Shown: in pieces, positions 1 through 11,155 of the stretch
How the letters are laid out: every line of letters begins with the position of its first letter
How positions within the stretch are numbered: the first letter of the stretch is position 1
Origin: Flectonema sp. DT1601
Lineage: Eukaryota > Euglenozoa > Diplonemea > Diplonemida > Diplonemidae
Assembly (NCBI GenBank): GCA_964019425.1
Contig: OZ025828.1
Span: 124,001-188,000 of the forward strand
Direction of reading: 5' to 3'
DNA: 64,000 bases
Position numbers and translations under genes: made by a program
Notes under the pieces: generated by a model
Database searches by the model: none
What the model was told of the DNA's origin: nothing
What the model saw: the letters and a program-made list of their open reading frames with translations, nothing else

Positions 1-272
1 TCATTTAAGTTAACTGGCCCGTCGCATTTTTCCTTTCCAGTCCAAGGAAGGTCTTGGTCATTGCAACCTGTTGGGAGTCCGTTGTACCCAACACCTAATA
101 TGTGTTTGTGAGCATCAACAATGCAGGCACCTACCTGTCTGTTTGGGTCTTTACTTCTCTGACCTGAAAGGACAGCAATCCCCATAAAATATTCATCCCA
201 ACTTAAATAATCATTTCTTGGACCATTTGGTGTGTCTTTCTGAAGTAGTCGTATCCTCTGAGGACTTGTCAT
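1..272 (-). CDS. dCMP deaminase, N-terminal part (runs off the left edge)
   Basis: Deoxycytidylate deaminase makes dUMP from dCMP, feeding dTTP synthesis. The frame from an ATG at 272 encodes 90 residues with no stop before the edge. Seen: a [20 protein letters not shown] stretch followed by [13 protein letters not shown] and [13 protein letters not shown], which match the conserved N-terminal half of eukaryotic dCMP deaminases (YFM, QRSKDP, VGACIV, GYNGMP) almost residue for residue. The zinc-binding HAE and PCxxC motifs would lie beyond the window. A pyrimidine stretch ending in CAG lies 18-20 bases before the ATG and looks like a splice acceptor. The N-terminus ahead of the domain is about 20 residues, near the family norm, so the start is credible. 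Confidence 0.9.
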   Translation of the reverse strand, partial: MTSPQRIRLLQKDTPNGPRNDYLSWDEYFMGIAVLSGQRSKDPNRQVGACIVDAHKHILGVGYNGLPTGCNDQDLPWTGKEKCDGPVNLN

Positions 273-736
273 GTTGTGGTTTTCAACTTTCTGTTTTACA
301 AAAAGAGAGTTACCCAATTTATCATTTCAATCAGAGCACACGCATCGAACATATTAATCTTCTGCTTTGATAATAATTAAATTAAAGAAACAAACAAGAA
401 TATCACAATTGAGGTACGGAGTTGCACAGTCAGATTAGCCTTATAGTTCGTTGAACGCAAACAGAATCCTGTCGCACGAGGGAAAAATAAATCATGACCA
501 TAAGAAATAACGGCTTTTGATATGTATAGTTTCTTCTGAGACTACGTCGGTACAAAAAAAAAAAAAAAAAAAAAGAAAAGAACAATGTGACACAAACTAA
601 ACCAAAAAAAAAAAAAAAAAAAGGGAAATCTAAGAAGTCGGTTTTTTTATTTTTAATAATAAAAATTTATAAAAGAAATTCTATTAGGTTCTAAAAATTT
701 ATTATTTCCACAGAAGAAAATGAAAATAAAATAATT
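273..736. other. Intergenic: acceptor region and poly(A) repeat remnant
   Basis: No gene seen. At about 515-575 there is a short sequence ending TACGTCGGTAC followed by two long A runs (554-574 and 605-622). It resembles the hairpin-plus-poly(A) end of dispersed repeats at 32.8, 36.9 and 57.2 kb, so it is probably an old retroposed copy. Confidence 0.5.
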
Positions 737-3700
737 TTATTTAACAGGTGATCTTATTGTGTGTTTTGTTCGATGAGGTCTGGTGACTACATCTCCATCA
801 TCACCAACTGTTAAGACACTTTCATTATCATCAGGACTACCTGAATTGAAATACTGCTGTTGATATCCAAGAGGGCTGTCACTATTCGTAGCATAACTAT
901 TATCATTATTATCAATGTAGGTAATCATGTCATTTACGTCTCCAAGAGCTGCTTCAAGACGTTCCTTCTCAGATGGATCAGCTGTTCTGGGAAGCTGACC
1001 CGATGGAGGGATTCCATGGCTGTTGTGAGCTGCTTTGTGATATTGTTGTGGAGGAGGATTGCGTTGCTTTACTTCTAAACCTCCTCTTTGAATATGATTA
1101 TTAAATCCATTACCTGTTTCTACATCTCTATCATTAATTGGTCTCGGTAGTATAGACGGTGGTAGTGGCGGTGGTGGTGGTGGTGGAATCGGTGCTTTTT
1201 GTTGTATTCCCTGCTCACCACCTTCTGGTAAGGGATTGTCTTCATTAGGTTCACCGCAACATTTCTTCAAACAAAAATATCTAAAACAGAATGCACAACA
1301 ACAACACAACACCAATAGCAACAATCCCAAAAGTATTAAAGCCCACCAATCAGCTCCAAACGGATCCGAAGCGAAGGCACCATCAGCGTCCTGTTCTGGA
1401 ATACATTTTGGGTTTGTGTCATTGCGAGGATCCCAAATGCATGAGAGTTGGCTTTCGGTTTTACAATTTTGTTCGTCTCTGTGTTGCAAACAAACAGATC
1501 CAACACAAACACCTGAATTCCAATAACAAAAAGCTGTGAAGTCACAAATACTTCTCTCAACAATCACAGAACAAGTGACATCAGACTGCGTCAGATTTAG
1601 AAATCCTAAGAAACGAACAGCTTCAACCTGATGATGTCTCATTTGAGGAAACTTCGTTGGATCGACGTGAGCAAGTCGGAGAGCAGCTTCAATTCTTTGT
1701 ATATGAGACTGCTCAATATTAATTAACCTAAACACATAAGATTGTGATGACGGAATATTACCGACAGGTAAAGCATTCCCAACAGGTGGGACAGGCCATA
1801 TTGCGACTGCAGCAACCTCGACGTTAGGACTGCTTATCTCTCTACAAACATCACTCTGAGGACAGAATGGTGCTGCTGCTGATTGTAATGTCAGTTGCGC
1901 TGTCAGGTCTGTTGCAAATGAAATTTGACTTGAATATTCAAAGTTAGGAAATATCTGATACCACTGTGACCTAACACTGCCTTCACTAGCTGTTGCATAT
2001 ACAACTTGTAAGCTAATTGATGTTGGAGTTAGAGGAGTGTTAGTGTTTTGAAGAGTTGCTGTAAAAGTGATATTTTCAACTCGTGGTGGTCCAGTTGCTC
2101 TAATCTCAAAGGGATTTGTTACAGAAACAGTAGTCGTCGATAAAGTAATCCCTTGAGTTGGTGCATTCTGTATTGACGCTACAGCTAACTGATCAGTAAC
2201 AACAGTATTAGAAACTGTTTGTAAATCAATATCGATCATCAAAGTACCACCTGAAGCTATAACACCACCTCCGTTAGACACCACGACAATCTTTGAAGGT
2301 TGTGCTTTGACTACAGTGAATGTTCTTGTTAAGCTTGCTATACCCGGGAGACTAATATCAAACACTCCCTGAACAGATGTTGTTGTTTCCTGAAGACCAA
2401 TTGCTGGTACACTAATAGAACCATTTATGTTATTGGAATTACCTTCTTGTCGAAAGAATGTTGTTGTCGATAATGATGACGTAGCTTGCTCTGGAAGTGG
2501 AGGAGTAACATAAAGACCTGCAGCTCTGCGAGCAATAGCACAGTTAACGTAATCCACATCACTCAGTCGAGAACCATTTGAGTCAACAAAGTGAATTATT
2601 ATTGAAAGCGGAACGCCAAGTTGCAATTCTGATGGTGCGTTTTCATCAAAAACCACAGCCACAGCCTCTCCAGGACACACAACAAAATCGTTCCTAACAT
2701 TAATAGGTGTGAAAGGTGTGAATGCTAACAGCGGAGTGAAAACTCCACTAATTGTACCACCAGTTAGACTTTCAACATTAGTAACGGAAGACAGCAACTC
2801 AACAGCACCGCCGTTGATGTTTTGCGAAGTTTTTATTATATTTTGTGAAGCAATTTCAATGTTCATTTGAGAAGGGATTTGTTGTAAGTCTTGACTTGCT
2901 TCATCCACTACTTTAAAAATAATTCGATTGACAACACCATTCACGAGATACCTACCTGAAGTTAGCTCAATGGAATTCGGAGGAGCAATAATTTGAATTA
3001 ATGCTGACCGTAGTGTTAGAGATGACTTCTCTTCTGAAATAAAATTCAACGACTGCTGCTGACCAACACCTGTTTGAAATGATAAACGGTGAAAAACAGC
3101 AACACCATTACTGATCAATGCTCTTAGAGTAGTAGTTTCTTCTCTTAAATAAGTACCATCAAGTGTTCTGTCAATCTGACCAACGCTATCTAAAATCTGA
3201 ATTGCTATCTCTGGAAGAGGTGAAAATCTAAACAACATCTGCGGCTGTAATAAGTTTATCGAGTTCGTTCCAGAAAATCGCAACTGACTAGCAGCCTGAA
3301 TCAGAGTAATAACACCAGTCTCAATGACCGGTATGTTCGCTGCAGTAAATCGTAATTTCGGACTACTTGTTTGATCTACCAACGCATTTAAAAACCAAAA
3401 ATTATTAAAAATTGCAGCCCCAGATGAGAACAACACCTCAGAATCACCTTGAATAACATTACTAGACCCTGAAGGAAGTGTGTCTATAGTCATGATTACT
3501 TGTAATGTTGATAAATCAGGTTGTTGAGGATCTCCGTTGTATCGATTGCCATCAGAGGTGAGCATTAATAAAGAGATCCCTGGAGATGGAATTCGTTGTT
3601 GTGCTCTAACTGTCAACGGTTGATCAACATTAGTTACTAAAGATTGAGACGAGATTGGATTAAAAACCATTCTGTGTAGTAGCACGACTACGTTAAAATC

Positions 3701-6700
3701 AACGCTTACAACAGTTGGGTTAAACGTCACGCCTGATAAGATTGGAGTATATAACACTGTGAGTAAACCTGGTTGGGCAACAGTCAATGAAGGGTTTCTT
3801 GATGCTGTAAATGTCACTATTTTTACATTATCAGCAGAGGAAGTCACTGAGTTTCTTACAACAGAAAACAATACTGAACTGGAACTCGATCCCTCAATTG
3901 ATATATCTGTTTGAGTAGCGTCTGTCGCTAAATTCCCAAACTGATCAGTCACCAGAACTTGCGTCGCTGTTGATTTCCCTAAGTTTATCCTCCTATCACT
4001 CTGACTAGATGTCGCTGGTAATAAAATAATTTCAATCTTATTAGGCCTCCCTGCAGTAATCATAATAACACGTTCAGCAGCTGTGAGTGTAGTTTGTAAT
4101 GTTGGAGACAAACGAAGAGTTGCCTCTCGAGATATCGCGAGGTTGTTTTTATCTCCAAGAAATCCATCAAATCGAAGAGTAAGAGTCCTTGCTGTAATAT
4201 CTCTTTCGATTTGGATTAGAGAGACATCACCTGGTGGAGCAATCGCTCTAGAAATCAAAGGAGTGATTTCTATTATTGACGAATCAACCTCATTCCCTTC
4301 CACATCAACAACTGCATAAGTAACAACAACATTACTACCAACTGACACAGGTGTGGGTGATATACTTGAGATTACTACTCGTTGAGCATTACCAGCGAGT
4401 ACTCTATAAGATCTGGTTAGAGGCGGTATAACTTTTTGTCCTAAACGAGAAGTGAATATCAGTGACGTATCTCTGGGGATTCCTTTTATAATGAAGTTTA
4501 ATGTTTGAATACCTCCGGTAGCAGCAGATGTCGTCGGAAGCATCTCAACTTGATTAGAAACAGTATTAGTTGTTGGGTCTTCACTAACTATTGTGTAGCC
4601 AGCATCACCATCAACAGCAGCACTTGATGTCATGTCGAGAAATTGAATTCTCACTGATTGTGTTTCACGTACTTTAGCAACTGTTGGAACACTGTAAGGA
4701 TCAATAAATGAACTGTGATCGACAGTATTGTCTGCCGCACTTAATATAAAACGAATTTCCAAGGCACTCGGAACAAACATGACACCATTGAGAACTGGTG
4801 TAACAGTCACCGTGACGGTATTTCCAGATACTAAAGGAGGATTGGTTGCTGTTATTCTGATCGATTGAATGTTTGAATCAACAGTCCAAGTTCCGACTGT
4901 TATACCGACTCCAGCAACTGATAACGTTGGTGGATTAAACGCTTGGTCATTTACTAAAATATCATTCTCATCAACAACTGCTATTGAGACTTCAGTTAGC
5001 TCTCCCAATACGAGACCTGTCGGATACGGAAGCCATCTTCTGATGTGATGAGGTCTTCCATTTACTGTTACTCGTCCAGTTCTAATCGATTTCCCAGAAG
5101 AAGGCAATCCAGTTGTCGTTACTGAAAATAACAAATTATCCAACGAGATCGCTCTGGATAACTGAAGTCCTGAGAATACTGCATTGCCTTGCGAGACTGA
5201 TATTTGCGTATTCCCGGCCAAAACTGCACCACTCGATCCTAAAGCCTGTGTCGGAGTCACAGTTATAATCACTCCGTTAGTTGAAACATCAATTGCGCCA
5301 TCACTAGCAACAAGCCTGACTGTAATATCAGGGATGTTATCACCTTGGTTTACTGTTAGAGGTTGGCCTTCAAATGTCACTGCAGAGCCTGAATTTATAT
5401 CCCCAAAAATGATATTAAATGCCGGGATAACAACACTAACAACCCCACTTGAGAGTGTGTTTATCGACTGTTCATTGTATGGTATCGTTCTACTGGAGTC
5501 ACCAAATTTAATCGAAAATAAGAAATCGATTCTTTCAAAGAGAGTCGTTACTATGATATTTGAAAAAGTACATAAACCACTCGGACAGTTCACCGCAGGC
5601 AATACAGTTGGAGAGTCGGAAGGCGACTGGACTATTTGATTATTTCTAAACGACATTTCAATTTGAATTCCTGGAGGTAAACTCCCAGACCTCGATCCTG
5701 TACTGTCAAGTACCTCAACGAGAATATCAGGAAGTGTTTGACCACTTGTTATTGTTCTCGTCTGTCCCACATCAGTAAAATAACTTCCAACAGCAACAAA
5801 TCGAATATTGGATATGGAAGTTGACAGTTGGTTATCACCCGTTTCTAAAGTTGGAAGACCAGGACTGTCACTGATAGAGAATGAAAACTTAATCGTCTCA
5901 CTTGAAATAGCTGGTGGAATCAACACTCCAGAATAGCTATCAAACTGAAGGGAAAACGTTGCTGAGTTTGACGTGCTATCAATAAGTGCCGTAGTAGTTG
6001 TAAGAACTGTGTCAGTCCTGTCTACTGTAACCGTCACAGCTGCAGTCCCTGGTATCATTGATGGTGGTACTCTCTGACCTTGTGAATCAACCACTGCTAC
6101 AACTTGAGTATAACTCTGGATCACATTAACTGTCCGAGACTCTCCAGGTGTGTTCCATTCACCACTTACAAATCGAAGTGAAAATAAAGTCTTTACTGCT
6201 ACCGCTACTGCACTACCAGTACTCAATTCTTTCAAGTGTAAGTTTGGAAAAGTTGGATACACAACTGTAAATGTTAACTCCACAGGAGTAATGTAATCAC
6301 CTTGAACTTGAAGTGCTGGGAATGATGCGACTCCATTACGAAATGTTGACTCAGCACCCAACAGAGTAACTCCAGTTGTTGAAGTTGTTGTGAGAACTTG
6401 TCCACCAGAGACAGAAGCATCAGGCATATGCGAACTCGATAAAACTTCAATAGCGACAACAGGAATTACTGGAGTGAAGTGAGTAACGTTCTGAGGTATC
6501 ATATTATTAATAAATCCGATACCATATGCAGACACATCTTGTGGTAACACTCTGATCAATGCTGTCGTTAGAGTTGGAATCGTCGTATCTGAAGACTGAA
6601 ATATAAGTCTAACTGAGTCTTGAGTCGCATCTGTTATTGTGATTCCACTAAAACGAGCAATCCCACTACTGGAATCTCTGTTAGTAGTTCCCAACACTGT

Positions 6701-6940
6701 CGCTCCTGTTGTTGGAGATACTATTCTCACAGTTCCTGAAACACTTATTCGACTCAAGGTAACATCGTCTATCACTTCTATTAAAACAATTGGTAGCGGA
6801 ACATTCTCAGTTGCAAATAAATTACCGGTGGTACTCAAAACTCCTCCTGAAACAAACCGAAGTACAGGTGCCGCATTCACATTATATATTCCGAGTAATA
6901 ATAAAAACAACAACAAAACCCAATCTCTAGACATCATCAA
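737..6940 (-). CDS. Giant type I membrane protein with Ig-like beta-sandwich repeats
   Basis: A 2067-residue predicted cell-surface protein. Seen: a signal peptide (about 1-23), then roughly fourteen degenerate repeats of 110-140 residues. Repeats contain a strand such as LRFVSGG, a 'V-x-V-x-D-x-x-G' strand and a 'G-x-A-x-F-x-x-L' strand, resembling bacterial-type Ig or invasin-like sandwiches. A cysteine-rich module (about 1790-1855) sits just before a transmembrane helix (about 1865-1891, with a cluster of cysteines). The 176-residue cytoplasmic tail has a run of eight prolines in nine, NPPPQ and tyrosines (DNNDNSYATNS), suited to SH3, WW or profilin contacts. Domain family names are inference; the architecture is seen. 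An acceptor-like CTTAG lies just before the start. No neighbour suggests a partner. A role in adhesion or surface coat is likely but unproven. Confidence 0.85.
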   Translation of the reverse strand: MMMSRDWVLLLFLLLLGIYNVNAAPVLRFVSGGVLSTTGNLFATENVPLPIVLIEVIDDVTLSRISVSGTVRIVSPTTGATVLGTTNRDSSSGIARFSGITITDATQDSVRLIFQSSDTTIPTLTTALIRVLPQDVSAYGIGFINNMIPQNVTHFTPVIPVVAIEVLSSSHMPDASVSGGQVLTTTSTTGVTLLGAESTFRNGVASFPALQVQGDYITPVELTFTVVYPTFPNLHLKELSTGSAVAVAVKTLFSLRFVSGEWNTPGESRTVNVIQSYTQVVAVVDSQGQRVPPSMIPGTAAVTVTVDRTDTVLTTTTALIDSTSNSATFSLQFDSYSGVLIPPAISSETIKFSFSISDSPGLPTLETGDNQLSTSISNIRFVAVGSYFTDVGQTRTITSGQTLPDILVEVLDSTGSRSGSLPPGIQIEMSFRNNQIVQSPSDSPTVLPAVNCPSGLCTFSNIIVTTLFERIDFLFSIKFGDSSRTIPYNEQSINTLSSGVVSVVIPAFNIIFGDINSGSAVTFEGQPLTVNQGDNIPDITVRLVASDGAIDVSTNGVIITVTPTQALGSSGAVLAGNTQISVSQGNAVFSGLQLSRAISLDNLLFSVTTTGLPSSGKSIRTGRVTVNGRPHHIRRWLPYPTGLVLGELTEVSIAVVDENDILVNDQAFNPPTLSVAGVGITVGTWTVDSNIQSIRITATNPPLVSGNTVTVTVTPVLNGVMFVPSALEIRFILSAADNTVDHSSFIDPYSVPTVAKVRETQSVRIQFLDMTSSAAVDGDAGYTIVSEDPTTNTVSNQVEMLPTTSAATGGIQTLNFIIKGIPRDTSLIFTSRLGQKVIPPLTRSYRVLAGNAQRVVISSISPTPVSVGSNVVVTYAVVDVEGNEVDSSIIEITPLISRAIAPPGDVSLIQIERDITARTLTLRFDGFLGDKNNLAISREATLRLSPTLQTTLTAAERVIMITAGRPNKIEIILLPATSSQSDRRINLGKSTATQVLVTDQFGNLATDATQTDISIEGSSSSSVLFSVVRNSVTSSADNVKIVTFTASRNPSLTVAQPGLLTVLYTPILSGVTFNPTVVSVDFNVVVLLHRMVFNPISSQSLVTNVDQPLTVRAQQRIPSPGISLLMLTSDGNRYNGDPQQPDLSTLQVIMTIDTLPSGSSNVIQGDSEVLFSSGAAIFNNFWFLNALVDQTSSPKLRFTAANIPVIETGVITLIQAASQLRFSGTNSINLLQPQMLFRFSPLPEIAIQILDSVGQIDRTLDGTYLREETTTLRALISNGVAVFHRLSFQTGVGQQQSLNFISEEKSSLTLRSALIQIIAPPNSIELTSGRYLVNGVVNRIIFKVVDEASQDLQQIPSQMNIEIASQNIIKTSQNINGGAVELLSSVTNVESLTGGTISGVFTPLLAFTPFTPINVRNDFVVCPGEAVAVVFDENAPSELQLGVPLSIIIHFVDSNGSRLSDVDYVNCAIARRAAGLYVTPPLPEQATSSLSTTTFFRQEGNSNNINGSISVPAIGLQETTTSVQGVFDISLPGIASLTRTFTVVKAQPSKIVVVSNGGGVIASGGTLMIDIDLQTVSNTVVTDQLAVASIQNAPTQGITLSTTTVSVTNPFEIRATGPPRVENITFTATLQNTNTPLTPTSISLQVVYATASEGSVRSQWYQIFPNFEYSSQISFATDLTAQLTLQSAAAPFCPQSDVCREISSPNVEVAAVAIWPVPPVGNALPVGNIPSSQSYVFRLINIEQSHIQRIEAALRLAHVDPTKFPQMRHHQVEAVRFLGFLNLTQSDVTCSVIVERSICDFTAFCYWNSGVCVGSVCLQHRDEQNCKTESQLSCIWDPRNDTNPKCIPEQDADGAFASDPFGADWWALILLGLLLLVLCCCCAFCFRYFCLKKCCGEPNEDNPLPEGGEQGIQQKAPIPPPPPPPLPPSILPRPINDRDVETGNGFNNHIQRGGLEVKQRNPPPQQYHKAAHNSHGIPPSGQLPRTADPSEKERLEAALGDVNDMITYIDNNDNSYATNSDSPLGYQQQYFNSGSPDDNESVLTVGDDGDVVTRPHRTKHTIRSPVK

Positions 6941-7157
6941 TCCTAAGACATGTGACTCGATTGATTGAAGAATTCTGTTGTTGTTTTAAGAAATAAAATA
7001 AAATAAAACAAAGTTAAGATGATGAACCATTCTGTCCTCAGCTAGCAACACACCCTACGGCTGGATAAAGGAGTTTTACCTGGATTGAATAAAAGAACAT
7101 AACATTACTACACTACACTAGTAGTATAAAATAATTGATGCTTACTTATTTATTTAT

Positions 7158-7240
7158 TTACGAAGCCTAGGAAGCCAAAAGCCAGGAAAAGCTCACAGGG
7201 TAAACAGTTATATCGCTACCAGCAACCGTGAGCTTGTGAC
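7158..7240 (-). repeat. Dispersed repeat family A, copy 1
   Basis: Shares long stretches with 49281-49366: TTACGAAGC, AGCCAAAA, GAAAAGCTCA, CAGGGTAA and ATCGCTACCAGC in the same order. Both copies start on the plus strand after a T-rich run, so the element reads on the minus strand and ends in a poly(A)-like tail. Short length, tail and divergence suggest an old SINE-like retroposon. No clear Pol III box was recognised. Confidence 0.6.
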
Positions 7241-7305
7241 AAACAAAAATGTCAAGGCAAAAAAAAATTAAAAAAAAATAGGAATCGACCTTCACTAAAT
7301 AATTC

Positions 7306-7418
7306 TCGCACTTTGTTTTTTGTTTGTGCGAAACCGGGAACAAGCCTATCAAGTTACGGTGTTAACGTCGCTGCTACAATTCTCTTTCGGTAAATCAATT
7401 GTGTAGGGAAAATTTTTT
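7306..7418 (+). repeat. Dispersed repeat family B (SINE-like), diverged copy
   Basis: Aligns loosely with the family B copy at 58018-58188: GTTTGTGCG..ACCGG, GTTA..GT.GCTGC.ACAATTCTCTTTC and the end before a short homopolymer are shared in order. More decayed than the other copies. Confidence 0.45.
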
Positions 7419-10044
7419 TTTTGGAAGAAAAAAAAAATCTCGACTGCCCAGAACAAGAAAATAAAAATATAATTGAACTGTTGACCTTGTTCGGTTATTC
7501 CTGAGGGTGAAGTACAAGGGGTTAAAGTATCACTTGTAAGAAGTTGATTTGGTTTCAGCGACGAACCTCGGAGAGCAAACGGAATTGTGAAGTTGTTGAA
7601 ACATCGGGTCGATTATATTTCCTTCTAAACAAAAGTGTGAATGCAAAACAAAATAAAAACAAGTGGAAAGTGACACAAAACACACTGGCTTTTCTTGCAT
7701 GAAGAGAAGCGGAATCTTTTTTTTTTTTTTTTTTTTTTTTTTTGCGGATAAGATTTCCAAAAACAAAAAAAAACAAAAAATCGGAGAGATGAGCCACTAA
7801 ATCCGTGGGCAATACGAATACAAACAAATAAGCAAAAAAAAAAAAAAAAAAAAAAAACGAAAAATACACTCTCGCAACGTAGCCATGCGTTGTCACAGCG
7901 ACTTCTCTTCCTGTAAAGGAATTGGATTACGTAAGACGGTTCTTACTTTTGTTTATTTTTTTAAAGAAGCACACGTCGAACCCCACCTTGGAATTCTTCA
8001 TCGCTATTATGACATAGTTATATTGACTGCTGTACACAATTAGAAAAAAAAGAAGATTCTTTTTTTTTTTTTTTTTTTTTTTCAATTCTAATCCTTCCTC
8101 TCTACATGGAAACGAACTCTGCTCCACATCATAAAAACAACAGGCGAGAGGACCGTCATAAGGGAGTGGTATCTAACAGTTTCTTCACCTCCAACAGGAC
8201 TAAAATTTCGTACTCAAACTAATGAGCGAACAACGAAGGATATTGTTGAAAGTCAAAAAAGAAAAGAGGGAAAAAAAATTATTACTCTATGTGACATTAG
8301 TTAAGGTAATAGAAATTATTTACCTGCCCCTAAGGGGTAGTAGCAAGCCATAAACCTAATCGCCTTCGATACAGCGAAAAGTAGGCACAATTTGTAAATA
8401 AAAAATATAAAAAAAAACTCCAAAAGACTTTTGCGAGGCTCCTTCGGTGGAAAAACGCTGTCGACAACCCTTTTTAAAGAGTTCCTGTGAGGTAATTTAA
8501 AAAGAAAAAAAAACAGAACGTGAGCACAATTAAGGCGGATGGAGAAAAAGACACATCTTTTTTTAAAAAAAATCACGGAAGGGGAGCACTCGGAAACCAA
8601 TCTTTTCCAACAACTGATCAGATGGAATAGATTAGGCTTTTGTTTTGTTTTGTTTTTAAAAACCAGGAAAGTCACATCGCAACAGATTTCGTACATCTAA
8701 CTTTACTATCCTGGAGATTCTACATAAACAGGATGGCACTCGAAAGTTGTCTCTCAGTAAGATAAGTAATAATATGCTTAATAAAAAACCTCTCTAAAAA
8801 GTTTCTCCCTCGAATTCAGGGAAATCAAAAAAGCCTCTGGAAAAGACCCCACGGAGGCAACAGTCTGTACCGTGAGACTTTCACAGGTGAGAAGAGACAT
8901 ATGTTAACCGCAGTTTGATAATTCTACAGTAGGTTGGTACGACGTCACTTCCCTTCCTTTTGCAAGACAGCAGCAATAATAATATAGCAATTAAAAAAGA
9001 GTACAATAATTCAATCAAATCGGAACTCCGTCGTAGCAGAGAAGATCATCCGTGAAATCAGAATCTGAAAGAAGTGCAATTTATAAAAAGAAAATCAAAA
9101 ATCAGTTGATCAAAGTAGCTGTAAGGAGTCACTCACAATAAGGTACCTTCAGCTACCTTATAGTAATTTAGAAAAGCTCAGAACATAATTATTTTTATAG
9201 TATTTAATTAAACCTTTTTGAAGTGACACAACTGCTTGAAAGCAGTCTGCCTCTCTTAAGGTAAGCGAATAATAAGCTAGTCGAGGGGTATAAATTTCCA
9301 ATAAGGAAAACAATTGAGGGAACTTATCCAATACAAATATTATAGTAATAAAGAGGGAAACCCCTACAAGATTCTCTTTTTTTTTTTTTTTTTTTGCCCG
9401 GACTCGAACTTAACTATGATTCAACCTTTGATAATAAACAACTCAGATCTCCAAAAAATTTTCTTGGGTGATTTTGTATCGAAAAGTTAACTAATTACAA
9501 TAATTAGTAATTTACGATAAATGTCTACCAACAGTTGTATAGGTTATTTCGTAGCAGATTTTTTTTTTTTTCTTCTGACTGCGAAAAATGTCCTGACCCC
9601 CCCCAAAAAAGTAGGACCCCCGAAGGAAAAATATCACCTGAAGTGGCTTTAGGGGAATATCGATCATTTTGCCGGGAAAAAGAAAAAAAGAGAGGGGGGA
9701 AAAAAAATTGAAGTGTCAGAAACTTTTTTTGCTATAGCGAGAAAAGACTGTTGGGCAATTCGAGCCTACCCCATCCTAATCACAAAAAACACTCGGAGCT
9801 AACCCCATCACGTATCCTTTTTTTTTTTTTTTTTTTTCTCTGTCGTGCAAATTCTCGCTACTTCAGAAAACATTTAAATATAAAAAAACATTTAAAAAAA
9901 AAAAAAAAAAAAAAAAGTTGTTAAATTCACCTATTCCGTGGAAATAAGAAATAACTAAATTACGCACAGAACAGTAAACTTTGATAAGGGGATTACAGGT
10001 CTGGAATGGAAAGGAAGGTTAAAAACACACCATCATAAGTCAAG

Positions 10045-10270
10045 GGAGTGAAACTTTGACAATGTAAAAACAGTAACAACATTTAGGTATTAAAAAACAA
10101 AATAAATATCAAAGTACTTGACTGGAAGAATATTTGTAGTTGTCAAATCAAAAGAAAAAAATTACGAAACCGTGAACCGACTTAAACTGATAAAGCTAAA
10201 GGAGGTTTACGTGTGCTGCCAACATTCTTTTTCGTTCTTACAATACTTGTTAAATGCAAAAAAGAAAACA
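10045..10270 (+). repeat. Dispersed repeats C and D, adjacent copies
   Basis: The segment at about 10045-10150 (GTGAAACTTTGACA, CAGTAACAAC, TTTAGGTATTAAAA, AAGTACTTGA) recurs at about 54335-54440. The next segment, about 10164-10270 (AACCGTGAACCGACTTAAAC, AGCTAAAGGAGGTTT, ACTTGTTAAA), recurs at about 57721-57830. Both recurrences are in the same orientation. They may be two families or two parts of one longer element. Confidence 0.6.
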
Positions 10271-10610
10271 TAAAAAAAAAGGTCGCGAGGGGACAGAACA
10301 TAGTGACCAGGATTTGAACAAAAATTTTGATTCGGGTTCCAAATTTGATGATGAAAAAAAAAAAAAAAAAAAAAGAAATTAAAAAAAAAAAACTCTTTTA
10401 TGTTTGGCCCTCAGCGAATTGGGCATTGCAGATAAAAAAAAACATAGGCATTATATTCAAAAGCCCAAACTCACCTAGCTAACTCGATCATAAATAAATC
10501 TTTTATAATTGAGTCGGAGTAATTTGACAAAAAAGAGTCAATATTCAGTTTGATAGCAGCAACTGTATTGGGGAGAAAACCGAAAAAAAAATAATGAGAT
10601 CTGAATGGAC

Positions 10611-10690
10611 AACACTACTCTCAGACAATCTTAACCTGTTAGTGGCAGCGTAGTAAATGACTGCAGATAAATAAATATCTGGAGGCCACC
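10611..10690 (+). repeat. Dispersed repeat E, copy 1
   Basis: Shares GGCAGCGTAG, AAATGACTG, ATAAATAAA and the final CTGG.G..CCACC with about 54525-54620. At both places repeat E lies downstream of repeat C in the same orientation, though the spacing differs (about 460 versus 85 bases). Confidence 0.55.
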
Positions 10691-10766
10691 TTTTTTTCAT
10701 GTGAGACAGGATTCGTCCCAAACAACTACATAACCAACAAAAACCTTTCAGCTAAAAGCATTAGCA

Positions 10767-10860
10767 GACTGGCGAACAGGGAACCAAAGATATCATGTTG
10801 GCCCAACTTAATCTGAAATAGTTTCTCCTCTTATTCTTCGCCGCTGCAACAATAAAAACA
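10767..10860 (+). repeat. Dispersed repeat F, diverged copy
   Basis: Contains ACTGGCGAACAGG and ATCTGAAATAGTTTCT, shared in order with the copy at 57088-57265. The terminal hairpin and poly(A) are eroded here. Confidence 0.5.
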
Positions 10861-11155
10861 GTTCTTTCTTTTTGATAACTCCTCAAGCACACTCGGGAGT
10901 TAATCGCTTGAAGTAAATTACGAAAATACCAACTTAGCTGCACACACCTCTCTATTTCTGTGTGTTGTCATTCAGCGCAGTACAGAATCGAATAATTTAA
11001 ATTTACTTAAATAGTAGTGAGCCCTAGGTTTCACATGCTAAAAACATAAATAATTTCTTTAAAATAATATGCCAGCTTGGTAACGCGTATCAACTCAGAT
11101 CACTACTATTCGTGTGAGTGCCTTCGATGTTGTGAATTTACTCTTCGTTCTTTCC

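Larger units (their letters stand above)
6941..11155. other. Gene-free 4.2 kb region packed with dispersed repeats and homopolymers
   Basis: No convincing gene on either strand; open frames here are short and dominated by Lys or Phe runs read from A or T homopolymers. The region carries copies of several dispersed repeats: about 7158-7240, 7306-7418, 10045-10150, 10164-10270, 10611-10690 and 10767-10860 (described separately). T or A runs of 15-25 bases occur at about 7717, 7834, 8060, 9378, 9818, 9896 and 10355. Confidence 0.6.

Noticed and set aside
1236-1563. Overlapping open frames within the giant surface protein gene
   Set aside because: They are shadow frames of a continuous 2067-residue coding region with clear protein architecture.
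7530-8127. Several minus-strand frames of 60-113 codons rich in Lys and Phe
   Set aside because: Their length comes from A/T homopolymers, which cannot contain stops; no motif or start context.
9395-9475. Another tRNA-like 3' end (GTTCGAGTCCGGGC on the minus strand)
   Set aside because: The expected GCCCGG 5' arm is absent, and the anticodon arm cannot be drawn.
10281-10330. tRNA-like B box (GTTCAAATCC on the minus strand)
   Set aside because: No acceptor-stem partner about 70 bases upstream and no matching TpsiC stem.
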